This document shows, one piece after another, positions 1-8,248 of a stretch of DNA of 53,523 nucleotides (position 1 is its first letter; the number at the start of each line of letters is the position of its first letter). The translations under genes were made by a program, and so were the position numbers. The DNA is from Candidatus Ghiorseimicrobium undicola. Lineage in GTDB: Bacteria; Omnitrophota; Gorgyraeia; Ghiorseimicrobiales; Ghiorseimicrobiaceae. A model generated the notes under the pieces. It worked only from the letters and a program-made list of their open reading frames with translations, was not told the origin of the DNA and made no database searches. Location: the NCBI GenBank assembly GCA_002796125.1, contig PCWA01000007.1, positions 1 through 53,523 on the forward strand, read 5' to 3'.

Positions 1-92
1 ACCGCAATTGAGCTTTTGCTTGTCTATTGTTCTATTATCTATTGCTCAATTGCTCTGTGCGCTGTCTAATAAGAATTATATTGACAGCGCAC
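1..92. repeat. AT-rich low-complexity repeat and 10-bp hairpin at left edge
   Basis: Bases 1-56 are built from short variants of ctattgttc and caattgctc. The same words return, partly inverted, at 53439-53522. Bases 57-66 (gtgcgctgtc) and 83-92 (gacagcgcac) form a perfect 10-bp inverted repeat. It may end the transcript of a gene outside the window, but no T-run follows it. Confidence 0.6.
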
Positions 93-118
93 TAGTATAG
101 TATGGAGGTATTATAAAA

Positions 119-463
119 ATGACAGACGAAAATAAAAATATAGACGAAGTATGGAAAGAAGCGGCTGAAAAAGAAAAAAGCGCCTCCAGAGAAAAAGATG
201 GAGCAGAATTCATGCCGGAGCCGGATTTTTCTTTTTTCCTAAGCACGCTGGCGATACAGGCGGCGATATTTTTAGGCGATATACCCAACCCAAGTACTAA
301 TGAGCCGGAAGAAAACCTGCCGCAGGCAAAATTTATTATTGATACTCTCGGTGTGCTTAAAGAAAAGACCGTCGGAAACCTCTCCACGGAAGAGGACAGC
401 CTGATTGACAAAATGCTTTATGATTTACGAATGAAATACATGGCTAAAACGAAAACCGCATAA
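119..463 (+). CDS. DUF1844-family protein
   Basis: A 114-residue acidic cytoplasmic protein with no signal peptide. The first 40 residues are charged and probably disordered. Residues 37-110 carry the DUF1844 pattern: the hydrophobic block FFLSTLAIQAAIFLGDIP, then a helical part with FIIDTLGVLKEKT and LSTEEDSLIDKMLYDLRMKY. The family is common in PVC bacteria, Acidobacteria and deltaproteobacteria and has no established function. The start is set by ggagg at 104-108, 10 bases before the ATG. It lies upstream of the Trm112-like and aroQ genes on the same strand, separated from them by a long palindrome. Family assignment is from motif memory. Confidence 0.8.
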   Translation: MTDENKNIDEVWKEAAEKEKSASREKDGAEFMPEPDFSFFLSTLAIQAAIFLGDIPNPSTNEPEENLPQAKFIIDTLGVLKEKTVGNLSTEEDSLIDKMLYDLRMKYMAKTKTA

Positions 464-470
464 CTTAAAT

Positions 471-557
471 AATGAACACCTTGCGCTTATAAGGCAGCCG
501 GCGCTTAATTGTATTGCGCCGCTATTGCCTAATCGGCAAATTGCGCAAGTGTTCATT
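471..557. repeat. 87-nt nested palindrome
   Basis: The outer arms aatgaacaccttgcgc (471-486) and gcgcaagtgttcatt (543-557) pair over 15 bp with one bulge. Inside, aggca pairs with tgcct and cggcgc with gcgccg, so nearly the whole 87 nt folds on itself. It fills the gap between the DUF1844 gene and the Trm112-like gene and lies just upstream of the latter's ribosome-binding site. It is either a REP-type element or a structured intercistronic RNA. Confidence 0.7.
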
Positions 558-576
558 AACTATGAAGAGGGATAAC

Positions 577-756
577 ATGATAGACAAGGAATTATTGGCC
601 ATACTCGCCTGTCCTGCCTGCAAGTCGGATATAAAGCTTGAAGACAACAAAATCGTCTGCGCCTCCTGCGGCCGAAAATATCCTATCCGCGAAGGAATAC
701 CCGTAATGTTGATAGACGAAGCTGAGGGAGGGCCCGATGAAACAAAAAAAGAATAA
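577..756 (+). CDS. Trm112/UPF0434-family zinc-ribbon protein
   Basis: A 59-residue protein starting [17 protein letters not shown]. It has two CxxC pairs (CPAC and CASC) and the family ending [11 protein letters not shown], which together define the YcaR/UPF0434 (Trm112-like) group. Eukaryotic and archaeal Trm112 activates methyltransferases; the role of the bacterial short form is unclear. The reading frame extends further upstream, but into the palindrome at 471-557. The ATG at 577 is preferred because gaagagg (564-570) sits at the right distance and homologues start there. The 3' end overlaps aroQ by 20 nt, so the two are probably translated from one message. Confidence 0.82.
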   Translation: MIDKELLAILACPACKSDIKLEDNKIVCASCGRKYPIREGIPVMLIDEAEGGPDETKKE

Positions 757-1186
757 AAGAATTTTAGTTATTCACGGCCCAAATTTAAACCTGTTAGGAA
801 AACGCGAGACGTCCATATACGGCAGGCTCAACCTGGAAAACATAAACAAGCTTATGCGAAAGCTCGCCAAGGAGCTGGATGCCGCCCTTACCATCGTCCA
901 GTCAAACCACGAAGGAAGCATAGTGGATTTAATTGGGAACGCCCCTAAAAAATACGACGCCATATTGATAAACCCGGCTGCTTATACGCATACGAGCGTT
1001 GCCATCCGGGACGCCATAGCCGCAATCCGCATTCCCGCCATAGAAGTCCATTTATCCAATATCTATGCCCGGGAAGAATTCCGGCACGAATCCCTGATTT
1101 CTGCCGTAGCAAAAGGCCAAATCTGCGGTTTTGGCATAGAAAGTTATCTTTTAGGCCTGCGCGCCTGCGTTTCTTTGCTAAAATAA
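737..1186 (+). CDS. aroQ: Type II 3-dehydroquinate dehydratase
   Basis: Dehydrates 3-dehydroquinate to 3-dehydroshikimate, the third step of the shikimate pathway, as a cytoplasmic dodecamer. The 149 residues match the usual length. Family motifs appear in order: [11 protein letters not shown] near the N-terminus with the catalytic Tyr in SIYG shortly after, [20 protein letters not shown], and [15 protein letters not shown]. The start is supported by gagggaggg just upstream and overlaps the Trm112-like gene by 20 nt. aroB, which makes the substrate, lies separately at 18890. The order aroQ, M24 peptidase, efp, accB, accC resembles the Bacillus yqhS-yqhT-efp-accBC region. Confidence 0.95.
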   Translation: MKQKKNKRILVIHGPNLNLLGKRETSIYGRLNLENINKLMRKLAKELDAALTIVQSNHEGSIVDLIGNAPKKYDAILINPAAYTHTSVAIRDAIAAIRIPAIEVHLSNIYAREEFRHESLISAVAKGQICGFGIESYLLGLRACVSLLK

Positions 1187-1197
1187 TTTAACTCTTC

Positions 1198-2274
1198 ATG
1201 CCGTCAGATAAATTTTCCCGTAAGCGATTACACAATCTACGCGAGGCGATTTCCGAACACGGCCTCGACGCGTTTCTGATCGGCAATCCTTCAAATGTTT
1301 CCTATCTGGCCAACTATAAATGCTCCGATTCGTACATATTGATATTAGGCAAAGAAAAATTTTTTCTAACTGATTTCCGTTATGTTGAAGAGGCGCGCTC
1401 GCATATCAAAGGATTTAATATTATTGAAATTAAAGGTAATTTACTTCCTATTTTAAAATCCATTACAAAAGCGCGTAAAATAAAAAAGCTAGGTTTTGAA
1501 TCACGGAACCTGACCTGCTTCGAGTATAAAAAATTAAATTCTGCTCTATCCGGGGGCGCCAAATTGATACATACTGAATTCATCGTGGAAAAATTACGCG
1601 CGATAAAAGATGCCGGTGAAATAGCTAAGATAAAATCCGCGGTTAAAATAACCCTGGATACATTCTCACTGTTAAAAAAAATAATAAAACCGGGAGTGAG
1701 CGAGCTGGATGTTTCTGCCGAAATTAACCGCATCATCAGGATTAAAGGCGCGAGCGCCTGCGCCTTTGAAGTTATAGTGGCCTCCGGGCCGAATTCTTCC
1801 ATGCCGCACGCAAAAGTAAGCCGGAGAATTATACGGGATAACGAGCCGGTACTGGTGGATATGGGAGTTGAGTTTTGCGGCTATAAATCTGACTTGACAC
1901 GTATGTATTTTTTGGGTAAAATGCCTCATAAAGTATTGAAAGCAACGGAAGTAGTTTTTGCGGCCAAAGAAGAGGCGATAAGCAAGTTAACCCCCGGGGT
2001 GCCAATCAATGAAATAGACAGGGCAGCCCGTATATATATAGAAAGCTTCGGCTGGTCGGATAAGTTCGGCCACGGACTTGGGCATGGTGTCGGCTTGGAT
2101 GTCCATGAAGACCCGCCGATAAACCGCAAAAATACGTCCTATCTTAAAGCAGGAATGGTTTTTACTATTGAGCCCGCTGTTTATTTTCCCGGCAAATTCG
2201 GCATAAGGCTGGAAGACATGGTAGTAATCACTAAAAACGGAGCTGAAGTCTTCGATGGCGCTATCAATCAATGA
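1198..2274 (+). CDS. Xaa-Pro aminopeptidase (M24 family)
   Basis: A cytoplasmic dimetal peptidase that releases N-terminal residues preceding proline; 358 residues. An N-terminal creatinase-like domain (about 1-130, with GLDAFLIGNPSNVSYLANY) is followed by an M24 pita-bread domain. Metal-ligand motifs are visible: VLVDMGVEFCGYKSDLTRMY (two Asp), GHGLGHGVGLDVHE (His), TIEPAVYFP (Glu) and GIRLEDMVVIT (Glu). The ATG at 1198 has no clear Shine-Dalgarno. The last 20 nt overlap efp, and this peptidase-efp pairing is widespread in bacteria. Exact substrate class (PepP-, PepQ- or YqhT-like) cannot be settled here. Confidence 0.9.
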   Translation: MPSDKFSRKRLHNLREAISEHGLDAFLIGNPSNVSYLANYKCSDSYILILGKEKFFLTDFRYVEEARSHIKGFNIIEIKGNLLPILKSITKARKIKKLGFESRNLTCFEYKKLNSALSGGAKLIHTEFIVEKLRAIKDAGEIAKIKSAVKITLDTFSLLKKIIKPGVSELDVSAEINRIIRIKGASACAFEVIVASGPNSSMPHAKVSRRIIRDNEPVLVDMGVEFCGYKSDLTRMYFLGKMPHKVLKATEVVFAAKEEAISKLTPGVPINEIDRAARIYIESFGWSDKFGHGLGHGVGLDVHEDPPINRKNTSYLKAGMVFTIEPAVYFPGKFGIRLEDMVVITKNGAEVFDGAINQ

Positions 2275-2815
2275 ATGTAAAACAGGCCTGACCGTCCTTC
2301 TGGATGGACAGGTTTTTTTGGTCATAGAGGTCCACCACGTAAAACCCGGCAAAGGCGCCGCTTTTATCCGCACGCGGCTTAAAAACCTTAAGCTGGGAAC
2401 GGTTATCGAGCGCACCTTTAAAAGCAACGAAAGCATTGAGCAGGCATATATTGAAGAAAAAAAGCTGCAATTTCAGTACAACAGCCACGACATGTACCAT
2501 TTTATGGATATGGAAACCTTTGAAGAAAGCATCCTTACCAGAGAACAGCTGGGAGACAATATATCATTTTTAAAAGACAACCTTGAGGTAACGGCATATT
2601 TTCATAATAACGAGCTGGTTAATGTCGTCATGCCGAATTTTATTGAATGCACGGTCATAGAGACAGAGCCGGGCATCCGCGGAGATACTGCCAAAGCCAC
2701 TCTTAAGCCGGCAAAAATTGAAACAGGGGCCGTAATTTCAGTCCCGCTATTTATCAACGCCGGAGACCGCATAAAAATAGATACCCGCAGCGCGCAGTAT
2801 ATTGAAAGGGCCTGA
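2255..2815 (+). CDS. efp: Translation elongation factor P
   Basis: EF-P enters stalled ribosomes between the P and E sites and promotes peptide-bond formation at polyproline stretches. The 186 residues match the three-domain family. The domain I tip motif KPGKGAAF places the functional lysine at residue 33. The C-terminal block from GDTAKATLKPAKIETGA to the GDRIKIDTRSAQYIERA ending is the EF-P signature region. A tip lysine suggests an EpmA-type or other lysine modification, or no modification; no modification enzyme is in the window. Overlaps the upstream peptidase by 20 nt; accB starts 3 nt after its stop. Confidence 0.96.
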   Translation: MALSINECKTGLTVLLDGQVFLVIEVHHVKPGKGAAFIRTRLKNLKLGTVIERTFKSNESIEQAYIEEKKLQFQYNSHDMYHFMDMETFEESILTREQLGDNISFLKDNLEVTAYFHNNELVNVVMPNFIECTVIETEPGIRGDTAKATLKPAKIETGAVISVPLFINAGDRIKIDTRSAQYIERA

Positions 2816-2817
2816 TT

Positions 2818-3264
2818 ATGAATTTAAAAGAAATCAAAGAAATGATAAACCTGATGAATGAAAACGATCTCACTGAGTTGGAAATAGAGAAAGAGGGCTT
2901 GCGGGTTAAACTGAGCAAGGCCTCCGCCTCTGTCAGTGGACAGCCGGCGCCTGTATTTATTGAAAAGGAAAGGCTTGATTCAGCGGCCAGAGAAACAGAA
3001 AGAAAAGAAGCGGCGAAAACCAACGTGCAGGAAATCAAGGCCCCTATGGTCGGGACATTTTACCGCGCGCCGTCTCCCGAAGCCCCTCCTTTTATAGAGG
3101 CAGGGCAAACCGTAGAAATAGGGCAGGTTGTCTGTATCATCGAAGCCATGAAACTAATGAACGAGATAAAATCGGAAATCAGGGGAAAAATTACGGAAGT
3201 TTTGGTAGAAAATGCCGAGCCTGTGGAATTTAACCAGCCGATGTTCCTGGTAGAGCCGATATAA
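2818..3264 (+). CDS. accB: Biotin carboxyl carrier protein of acetyl-CoA carboxylase
   Basis: Carries the biotin that AccC carboxylates, for the first committed step of fatty-acid synthesis. It has 148 residues. The N-terminal helix region ([18 protein letters not shown]) is followed by a flexible linker (about 40-72) and a biotinyl domain with [20 protein letters not shown]. The biotinyl lysine lies in [12 protein letters not shown], and the domain ends FLVEPI. It sits 3 nt after efp and 5 nt before accC, an accBC operon as in most bacteria. accA and accD are not in the window. Confidence 0.96.
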   Translation: MNLKEIKEMINLMNENDLTELEIEKEGLRVKLSKASASVSGQPAPVFIEKERLDSAARETERKEAAKTNVQEIKAPMVGTFYRAPSPEAPPFIEAGQTVEIGQVVCIIEAMKLMNEIKSEIRGKITEVLVENAEPVEFNQPMFLVEPI

Positions 3265-3268
3265 ATTT

Positions 3269-4630
3269 ATGTTTTCAAAAATTCTCATCGCAAACCGCGG
3301 CGAAATAGCCCTGCGGATTATCCGCGCCTGCAAAGAAATGGGCATTAAAACCGTTGCCGTGTATTCGGAAGCCGATAAAGATTCACTGCATGTACGTTTC
3401 GCTGATGAAGCAGTCTGCATCGGCGCTGCCGCACCGGCCAACAGCTATCTTAATATCCCGGCTATTATCAGCGCCGCGGAAATTACAGATGTTGAAGCCA
3501 TACATCCGGGTTACGGATTTTTAGCCGAAAATTCCCACTTTGCCGAAATTTGCGAATCATGCCAAATTACCTTTATCGGCCCCAGTCCCGAATCAATGAA
3601 AATGCTTTCCGATAAAATGTCTGCCCGGGAAGTCATGCGCAAGGCGGGGCTGCCGATTCTTTCCGGAAGCAGCACTTTAGTAAAATGCAAAGAAGACGCC
3701 TTGAAGGTCGCGCATAAGATAAAATATCCGGTAATCATAAAAGCGTCATGGGGCGGAGGAGGAAGAGGCATGCGTATCGCGCATAACGACATACGCCTTG
3801 TAAGCTCTTTGATGACGGCACAAGCAGAGGCAGAGGCCGCTTTCGGAAAACCTGATATTTACATTGAAAAATATATCAATCAGGCAAAACACATAGAATT
3901 TCAAATACTGGCCGATAACTACGGCAATATCGTACATTTAGGCGAAAGAGACTGCTCAATACAAAGACGCCACCAGAAACTCTTGGAAGAATCGCCGTCT
4001 CCCGCCTTAAACAGCAAATTACGCAAAAAAATGGGCGAGGCGGCGATAAAAGGGGCGAAAGCCGTAAATTACCAAAGTGCCGGGACAGTAGAATTTCTCC
4101 TTGACGCGGATAAAACTTTTTATTTCATGGAATTAAACAAGCGAATACAGGTCGAACATCCTGTCACTGAGGTCTTATATGATGTGGACCTTATCAAATG
4201 GCAGATTCGAATTGCCGCCGGTGAAAAGCTAACACTTAACCAGGAAACACTTATGCCCAACGGAGCAAGTATAGAATGCCGCATAAACGCGGAAAATCCC
4301 GACAATAACTTCATCCCTTCCCCCGGCAGAATCGAAGCGCTGAATTTACCTGCCGGGCCAAAAATACGGGTTGATACGCATGTATACCAGGGCTATAACA
4401 TCAGCCCATACTATGATTCCATGGTGGCCAAGGTCATCGCCCACGGCAAGGATAGAAATGAAGCGATACTGATCATGAAACGCGCGCTCGATGAATTAAT
4501 TATTGAACCTGTCAAGACAACCACACATTTACATAAGCAAATATTGGATAACCGGCTTTTCCAAGAAGGAGAAGTATACACAAATTTCCTGGAAAATATT
4601 TACGGAGTAAAATTTGACTCGGAGGAATAA
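3269..4630 (+). CDS. accC: Biotin carboxylase subunit of acetyl-CoA carboxylase
   Basis: ATP-grasp enzyme that carboxylates biotin on AccB using bicarbonate and ATP. The 453 residues agree with the family. Visible motifs are the N-terminal [17 protein letters not shown], the glycine-rich ATP loop [20 protein letters not shown], and the catalytic [14 protein letters not shown]. In the last, residue 291 is Lys where nearly all homologues have Thr (EMNTRIQVEHP); flanking E288, N290 and R292 are intact, so activity is expected. It directly follows accB. A C-terminal match to pyruvate carboxylase subunits is possible in principle, but the accB partner argues for AccC. Confidence 0.95.
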   Translation: MFSKILIANRGEIALRIIRACKEMGIKTVAVYSEADKDSLHVRFADEAVCIGAAAPANSYLNIPAIISAAEITDVEAIHPGYGFLAENSHFAEICESCQITFIGPSPESMKMLSDKMSAREVMRKAGLPILSGSSTLVKCKEDALKVAHKIKYPVIIKASWGGGGRGMRIAHNDIRLVSSLMTAQAEAEAAFGKPDIYIEKYINQAKHIEFQILADNYGNIVHLGERDCSIQRRHQKLLEESPSPALNSKLRKKMGEAAIKGAKAVNYQSAGTVEFLLDADKTFYFMELNKRIQVEHPVTEVLYDVDLIKWQIRIAAGEKLTLNQETLMPNGASIECRINAENPDNNFIPSPGRIEALNLPAGPKIRVDTHVYQGYNISPYYDSMVAKVIAHGKDRNEAILIMKRALDELIIEPVKTTTHLHKQILDNRLFQEGEVYTNFLENIYGVKFDSEE

Positions 4631-4631
4631 C

Positions 4632-4991
4632 ATGAATGAAGGCACAGCGACAGATTTGGGAAAAATACGAATACACAAAAAAGTTATCGCTTCCATCGCT
4701 TCAATAGCGACACAGGATATAGAAGGGGTGGCGAAAATTGGCGGAGACCTCAAAAGCGGCATATATGATTTGGTTTTTAAAAAAAATGCCACCAAAGGCA
4801 TAACCGTTGAATTTGATAAAAATGACGAGGTATCCATAAATATACCGGTAGTCATAAAATACGGTTTTAACCTGCCTGAGGTAGCTTCCAAAATCCAGGA
4901 AAGCATACGCTCATCCATCGAGAAAATGACGGATGTCGCGATAAAAGACATAAACATAGATGTCCAATCAGTAGAAAAAGGAGGATCGTGA
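4632..4991 (+). CDS. Asp23/Gls24 family envelope-stress protein
   Basis: A 119-residue protein with the Asp23 (DUF322) fold signature: LGKIRIHKKVIASIASIATQDIEGVA at the N-terminus and INIPVVIKYGFNLPEVASKIQ in the middle. In Staphylococcus, Asp23 is held at the membrane by AmaP and affects cell-wall stress. Here the next gene encodes an AmaP-like protein and starts inside this gene's stop codon, which supports the pairing. The start at 4632 follows ggagg (4621-4625); earlier in-frame codons overlap accC and lack a site. Bacillus also has an Asp23-like gene (yqhY) directly after accC. Confidence 0.88.
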   Translation: MNEGTATDLGKIRIHKKVIASIASIATQDIEGVAKIGGDLKSGIYDLVFKKNATKGITVEFDKNDEVSINIPVVIKYGFNLPEVASKIQESIRSSIEKMTDVAIKDINIDVQSVEKGGS

Positions 4992-5647
4992 TGCGGCTAC
5001 TTTATAATCTGGCGATTTATTTCTACGTAACACTGCTGAGCATTATCGGAATATTAATGATCGGTTTTACTCTTGATTTCGTGCAGGTTTCCGATATCTC
5101 CGCCATACTTGAAAATATCTACACCTCTTACCAGATAAATTTATTCTTTACTACCGTATCGCTTTCGCGCGTAATATTCGCCCTTACCGGGTTGTTAATC
5201 ATAATTCTGGCTTTTTCTTTCGCGCAGGTCCTGACCGGTAAAATACAGGAGAAAAAAACAATCGCTTTTAATAATCCTTCCGGAAGGGTAACCATATCGC
5301 TTTCCGCGATAGAAGACCTGATCAAACGCCTGACCATCAAAATGCCGGAAATTAAAGAGTGCCGCTCCGATGTGGTAGCCACAAGGAAAGGCGGATTAGA
5401 AGTAGAACTGCGCACAGTATTGCGCTCCGATATAGATATACCCGGCATGATTAACAATCTTCAAGACGTCATTAAAACAAAACTTCAGGAAGCATTGGGC
5501 CTTGAAGAAACGATAAGCGTAAAAGTACACGTAGCCAAAATTGTATCGCAGGATACGGCGGGATGCGAAGCGGCGCGCAAAGAAAAAAAGGAAAGAAACG
5601 CGGAGCTTAAAAATCCATCTATTCCATTTCAGGGATACGGGCGCTAA
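4991..5647 (+). CDS. AmaP-like alkaline-shock membrane anchor
   Basis: A 218-residue protein with two N-terminal membrane helices (about 5-27 and 55-80), then a cytoplasmic domain of about 130 residues resembling the Asp23 fold (RVTISLSAIEDLIKRLTIKMPEI ... GLEVELRTVLRSDIDIPGMI). The charged tail ends FQGYGR. This is the AmaP arrangement: membrane hairpin plus Asp23-like domain, predicted to anchor the preceding Asp23 protein. The ATG at 4991 overlaps the upstream stop (TGATG), a translational-coupling junction; a GTG one codon earlier is possible. Family assignment rests on layout and the neighbour. Confidence 0.82.
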   Translation: MRLLYNLAIYFYVTLLSIIGILMIGFTLDFVQVSDISAILENIYTSYQINLFFTTVSLSRVIFALTGLLIIILAFSFAQVLTGKIQEKKTIAFNNPSGRVTISLSAIEDLIKRLTIKMPEIKECRSDVVATRKGGLEVELRTVLRSDIDIPGMINNLQDVIKTKLQEALGLEETISVKVHVAKIVSQDTAGCEAARKEKKERNAELKNPSIPFQGYGR

Positions 5648-5716
5648 ATAGCGATAATAAAAAATCTAACTGATAAAACAATATTAAAAATACGCGGAAA
5701 GGGGTATTAAGAAATT

Positions 5717-6748
5717 ATGGCAAAAACAATCGGCATTCTTACTGGCGGTGGTGACTGTCCCGGATTAAATCCTGTAATACGAGCCGTAGTCAGGCAGGGC
5801 ATAAACCTCGGCTATGAAATTACCGGCATCAAGAACGGCTGGAAAGGATTAATCGAAAACAATACCGAAAAACTTAATCTTGCCAGCGTTTCCGGAATAT
5901 TGCCTAAAGGCGGAACAATTTTAGGCACCAGCCGGACAAATCCGTACAAGAACGAAGAGGACTTAAAAAAAGCTAAAGAAAATTTTAAAAAACTCAACCT
6001 TTACTGCCTGGTCGCCATCGGCGGAGAAGATACGCTCGGCGTTGCCGCAAAACTTGTCAAGGAAGGTTTTAATGTGGTCGGTGTCCCCAAGACCATTGAT
6101 AACGATCTTTCTGCTACGGATTTTACCTTTGGCTTTGATACGGCAATAAACATCGCTACCGAATGCATCGACAGGCTGCACACAACGGCGGAAAGCCATC
6201 ATAGAATAATGGTTGTAGAAGTAATGGGCAGGCACGCCGGATGGATTGCCGCCTATTCGGGAATAGCCGGAGGCGCGGATATTATTTTGGTTCCGGAAGT
6301 TCCGATAGACGTAGAACAAACAGTAAGCTTAATAAAAAAGCGGCATTCACGCGGAAAAACCTTTAGCATCGTTGTCGTTGCTGAAGGGGCGAAATTTAAA
6401 AAAGGGGATGAAGTCCTGCAGGAAGAAAAATTAGACGCTTTCGGCCATGTGCGGCTCGGCGGAATAGGGGAAGCGCTCGCTAAATACATAGAAGATAAAA
6501 CCGGATACGAAACCCGCGTTACGGTTCTGGGGCATATTCAGCGCGGTGGAACTCCCACGGCTTTTGACAGGGTCCTCGGTACGCGCTTCGGCATAAAAGC
6601 GGTGGATTTAATTGAAAAGGGTTCTTTTGGCATGATGGCCAGCCTCCAGGGTAATAAAATAGTCAGTGTGCCGCTGGAAAACGCGGTAGAAAAGTTAAAG
6701 ACGCTTGACATGGAACTCTACGATATCGCAAAGGTATTCTTTGGATAA
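5717..6748 (+). CDS. pfp: 6-phosphofructokinase, probably PPi-dependent
   Basis: Interconverts fructose 6-phosphate and fructose 1,6-bisphosphate. The 343-residue PfkA-fold protein has GGGDCPGLNPVIRAVV, PKTIDND, and MGRHAGWIA motifs. Two residues decide the phosphoryl donor. At the E. coli Gly104 position it has Asp105 (in GGEDTLG). At the Gly124 position it has Lys125 (PKTIDND rather than PGTIDND). The Asp/Lys pair is the established signature of pyrophosphate-dependent enzymes, so a reversible PPi-PFK is inferred; some group III enzymes use both donors. A purine-rich site (aaagggg) precedes the ATG. gmhA follows. Confidence 0.9.
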   Translation: MAKTIGILTGGGDCPGLNPVIRAVVRQGINLGYEITGIKNGWKGLIENNTEKLNLASVSGILPKGGTILGTSRTNPYKNEEDLKKAKENFKKLNLYCLVAIGGEDTLGVAAKLVKEGFNVVGVPKTIDNDLSATDFTFGFDTAINIATECIDRLHTTAESHHRIMVVEVMGRHAGWIAAYSGIAGGADIILVPEVPIDVEQTVSLIKKRHSRGKTFSIVVVAEGAKFKKGDEVLQEEKLDAFGHVRLGGIGEALAKYIEDKTGYETRVTVLGHIQRGGTPTAFDRVLGTRFGIKAVDLIEKGSFGMMASLQGNKIVSVPLENAVEKLKTLDMELYDIAKVFFG

Positions 6749-6767
6749 AAACACGGATACAACGGAT

Positions 6768-7346
6768 ATGAACAGCGATAAGATTAAAAAAATACTAAAC
6801 GACTCTATTAAAGTCAAAGAAGCGCTTATTAAGGACTCCATCGGCATAATCGCCGGCATCAGCGAGGCAATCTGCGATTCCCTGAAAAAAGGCGGCAAGC
6901 TCATCATTTTTGGAAACGGCGGATCAGCCGCGGACGCCCAGCATATCGCGGCGGAATTAATCGGAAGGTTCCAAAAAGAACGCCGTGCCCTTGCCGCTAT
7001 CGCGCTTACAACAAACAGCTCGGTAATTACGGCATTGGGAAACGATTACGGCTACGATAGTATTTTCAAGCGCCAGATAGAAGCATTGGCAGAAAAAAAT
7101 GATGTGATTCTGGCGATTTCTACCAGCGGTAACGCGAAAAACGTACTTCTGGCGGTTGAAGCCGCGAAAGCGAAAGGCATAAAATGCGCCGCGTTTTCCG
7201 GCCAAGACGGCGGCAAGCTGGCAAAAAAAGCCGATATAACGCTATGCGCCGCTTCACGGATAACGGCGCGCATACAGGAGGCGCATATCACGGCAGGCCA
7301 TATCATATGCGAATTACTGGAAGATGAATTATGCCACAACAACTAA
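6768..7346 (+). CDS. gmhA: Phosphoheptose isomerase
   Basis: Converts sedoheptulose 7-phosphate to D-glycero-D-manno-heptose 7-phosphate, the first step to the ADP-heptose of lipopolysaccharide core. The 192-residue SIS-domain protein has the GmhA blocks LIIFGNGGSAADAQHIAAEL (phosphosugar-binding Ser/Asn), LTTNSSVITALGNDYG, ISTSGNAKNV and IQEAHITAGHIICELLE (catalytic Glu/His). The frame opens earlier, inside the pfk gene, but the conserved helix begins near MNSDKIKKIL, so the ATG at 6768 is chosen. The heptose adenylyltransferase gene follows 4 nt later. The kinase and phosphatase (HldA, GmhB) are not in the window. Confidence 0.93.
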   Translation: MNSDKIKKILNDSIKVKEALIKDSIGIIAGISEAICDSLKKGGKLIIFGNGGSAADAQHIAAELIGRFQKERRALAAIALTTNSSVITALGNDYGYDSIFKRQIEALAEKNDVILAISTSGNAKNVLLAVEAAKAKGIKCAAFSGQDGGKLAKKADITLCAASRITARIQEAHITAGHIICELLEDELCHNN

Positions 7347-7350
7347 GTAA

Positions 7351-7827
7351 ATGCCCTCGAAAATAAAAACCTTAACGCAATTAAAAAAAATAACCGCCAA
7401 TTTAAAACGGCGCGGAAAAAAAATAGTTTTTACTAACGGCTGTTTTGACATATTGCACTACGGGCATATTAAATATCTGGAAAAAGCCAGTAAATACGGC
7501 GATATACTGATAATCGGACTAAACAGCGATTCATCAATAAAAAGAATCAAGGGAAGCCGGCGGCCTCTTAATCCGGAAAAATACAGAGCCTATATTTTAT
7601 CCGCCATTTCTTTTATTGATTATATAGTTATTTTCGGCCAAGATACGCCTTATAACCTTATCAGCGCGCTTAGGCCCGACATACTGGTTAAGGGAGGCGA
7701 TTGGCATAAAAATAAAATAGTCGGCAGCGGCATTGTAAAGCAATACGGCGGCAAAGTCTTAACCATACCGTATGTAAAAAATTTATCAACCACTAAAATA
7801 CTCAAGAAAATTACAGCCATTGGTTAA
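7351..7827 (+). CDS. hldC: D-glycero-beta-D-manno-heptose 1-phosphate adenylyltransferase
   Basis: Transfers AMP from ATP to heptose 1-phosphate, giving ADP-heptose. A 158-residue nucleotidyltransferase corresponding to the C-terminal half of E. coli HldE (RfaE domain II). The motifs are VFTNGCFDILHYGHIKYLEKA with the HxGH pair, IGLNSDSSIKRIKG, DILVKGGDW, and a C-terminal LSTTKIL. It starts 4 nt after gmhA, so the two form a heptose unit. That half of HldE stands alone here, so a separate HldA kinase is expected elsewhere. The last 8 nt overlap the next gene. Confidence 0.93.
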   Translation: MPSKIKTLTQLKKITANLKRRGKKIVFTNGCFDILHYGHIKYLEKASKYGDILIIGLNSDSSIKRIKGSRRPLNPEKYRAYILSAISFIDYIVIFGQDTPYNLISALRPDILVKGGDWHKNKIVGSGIVKQYGGKVLTIPYVKNLSTTKILKKITAIG

Positions 7828-8248
7828 AAAAAATATTGAATATAAACGGGTATACCGCGTTATCGACGTTAATCTCAACCGCGCCCGTGAAGGCCTCAGA
7901 GTATGCGAAGACGTAGCGAGGTTTATACTATCCGGTAAAGACCTGGCAAAAAAAATCAGGTCCATAAGGCAGAGCATAACACGAACCATAAAAGTAAACC
8001 CGGAAATATTCCGGCAGGCCATATCCTGCAGAGACACAAACACTGATTTCGGCAGACAGGCTGATTACCTTGAGAAAAAACGCGATAGCGTCAGCGACAC
8101 TTTCGCCGCTAATTTCCAGCGCGCCAAAGAAGCCGCGAGGGCGCTTGAGGAATTCACGAAATTGATCGATAAAAATATTTCCAATAAATTTAAGCGGATA
8201 AGATTTAGAATTTACTCACTTGAAAAAGAAACCTTTAAAAAATTTTAG
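7820..8248 (+). CDS. thiD2: ThiD2-type HMP-phosphate kinase domain protein
   Basis: A 142-residue protein matching the domain usually fused to the N-terminus of ThiE in some bacteria (YRVIDVNLNRAREGLRVCEDVARF ... LRHR-like helix ... RAKEAARALEEFTKL). That domain, ThiD2, is known as an alternative kinase for hydroxymethylpyrimidine phosphate. Here it is a separate gene: TTG start at 7820, overlapping hldC by 8 nt, with its last 29 nt overlapping thiE. The order thiD2-thiE-thiC would supply all three pyrimidine-side steps. Whether the kinase is active cannot be judged from sequence alone. A frameshifted ThiD2-ThiE fusion is the alternative reading. Confidence 0.8.
   Translation: MVKKNIEYKRVYRVIDVNLNRAREGLRVCEDVARFILSGKDLAKKIRSIRQSITRTIKVNPEIFRQAISCRDTNTDFGRQADYLEKKRDSVSDTFAANFQRAKEAARALEEFTKLIDKNISNKFKRIRFRIYSLEKETFKKF

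Noticed and set aside
81-86. TTGACA as a -35 box for the first gene
   Set aside because: It overlaps the right arm of a perfect hairpin, and no -10 lies at 16-18 bp.
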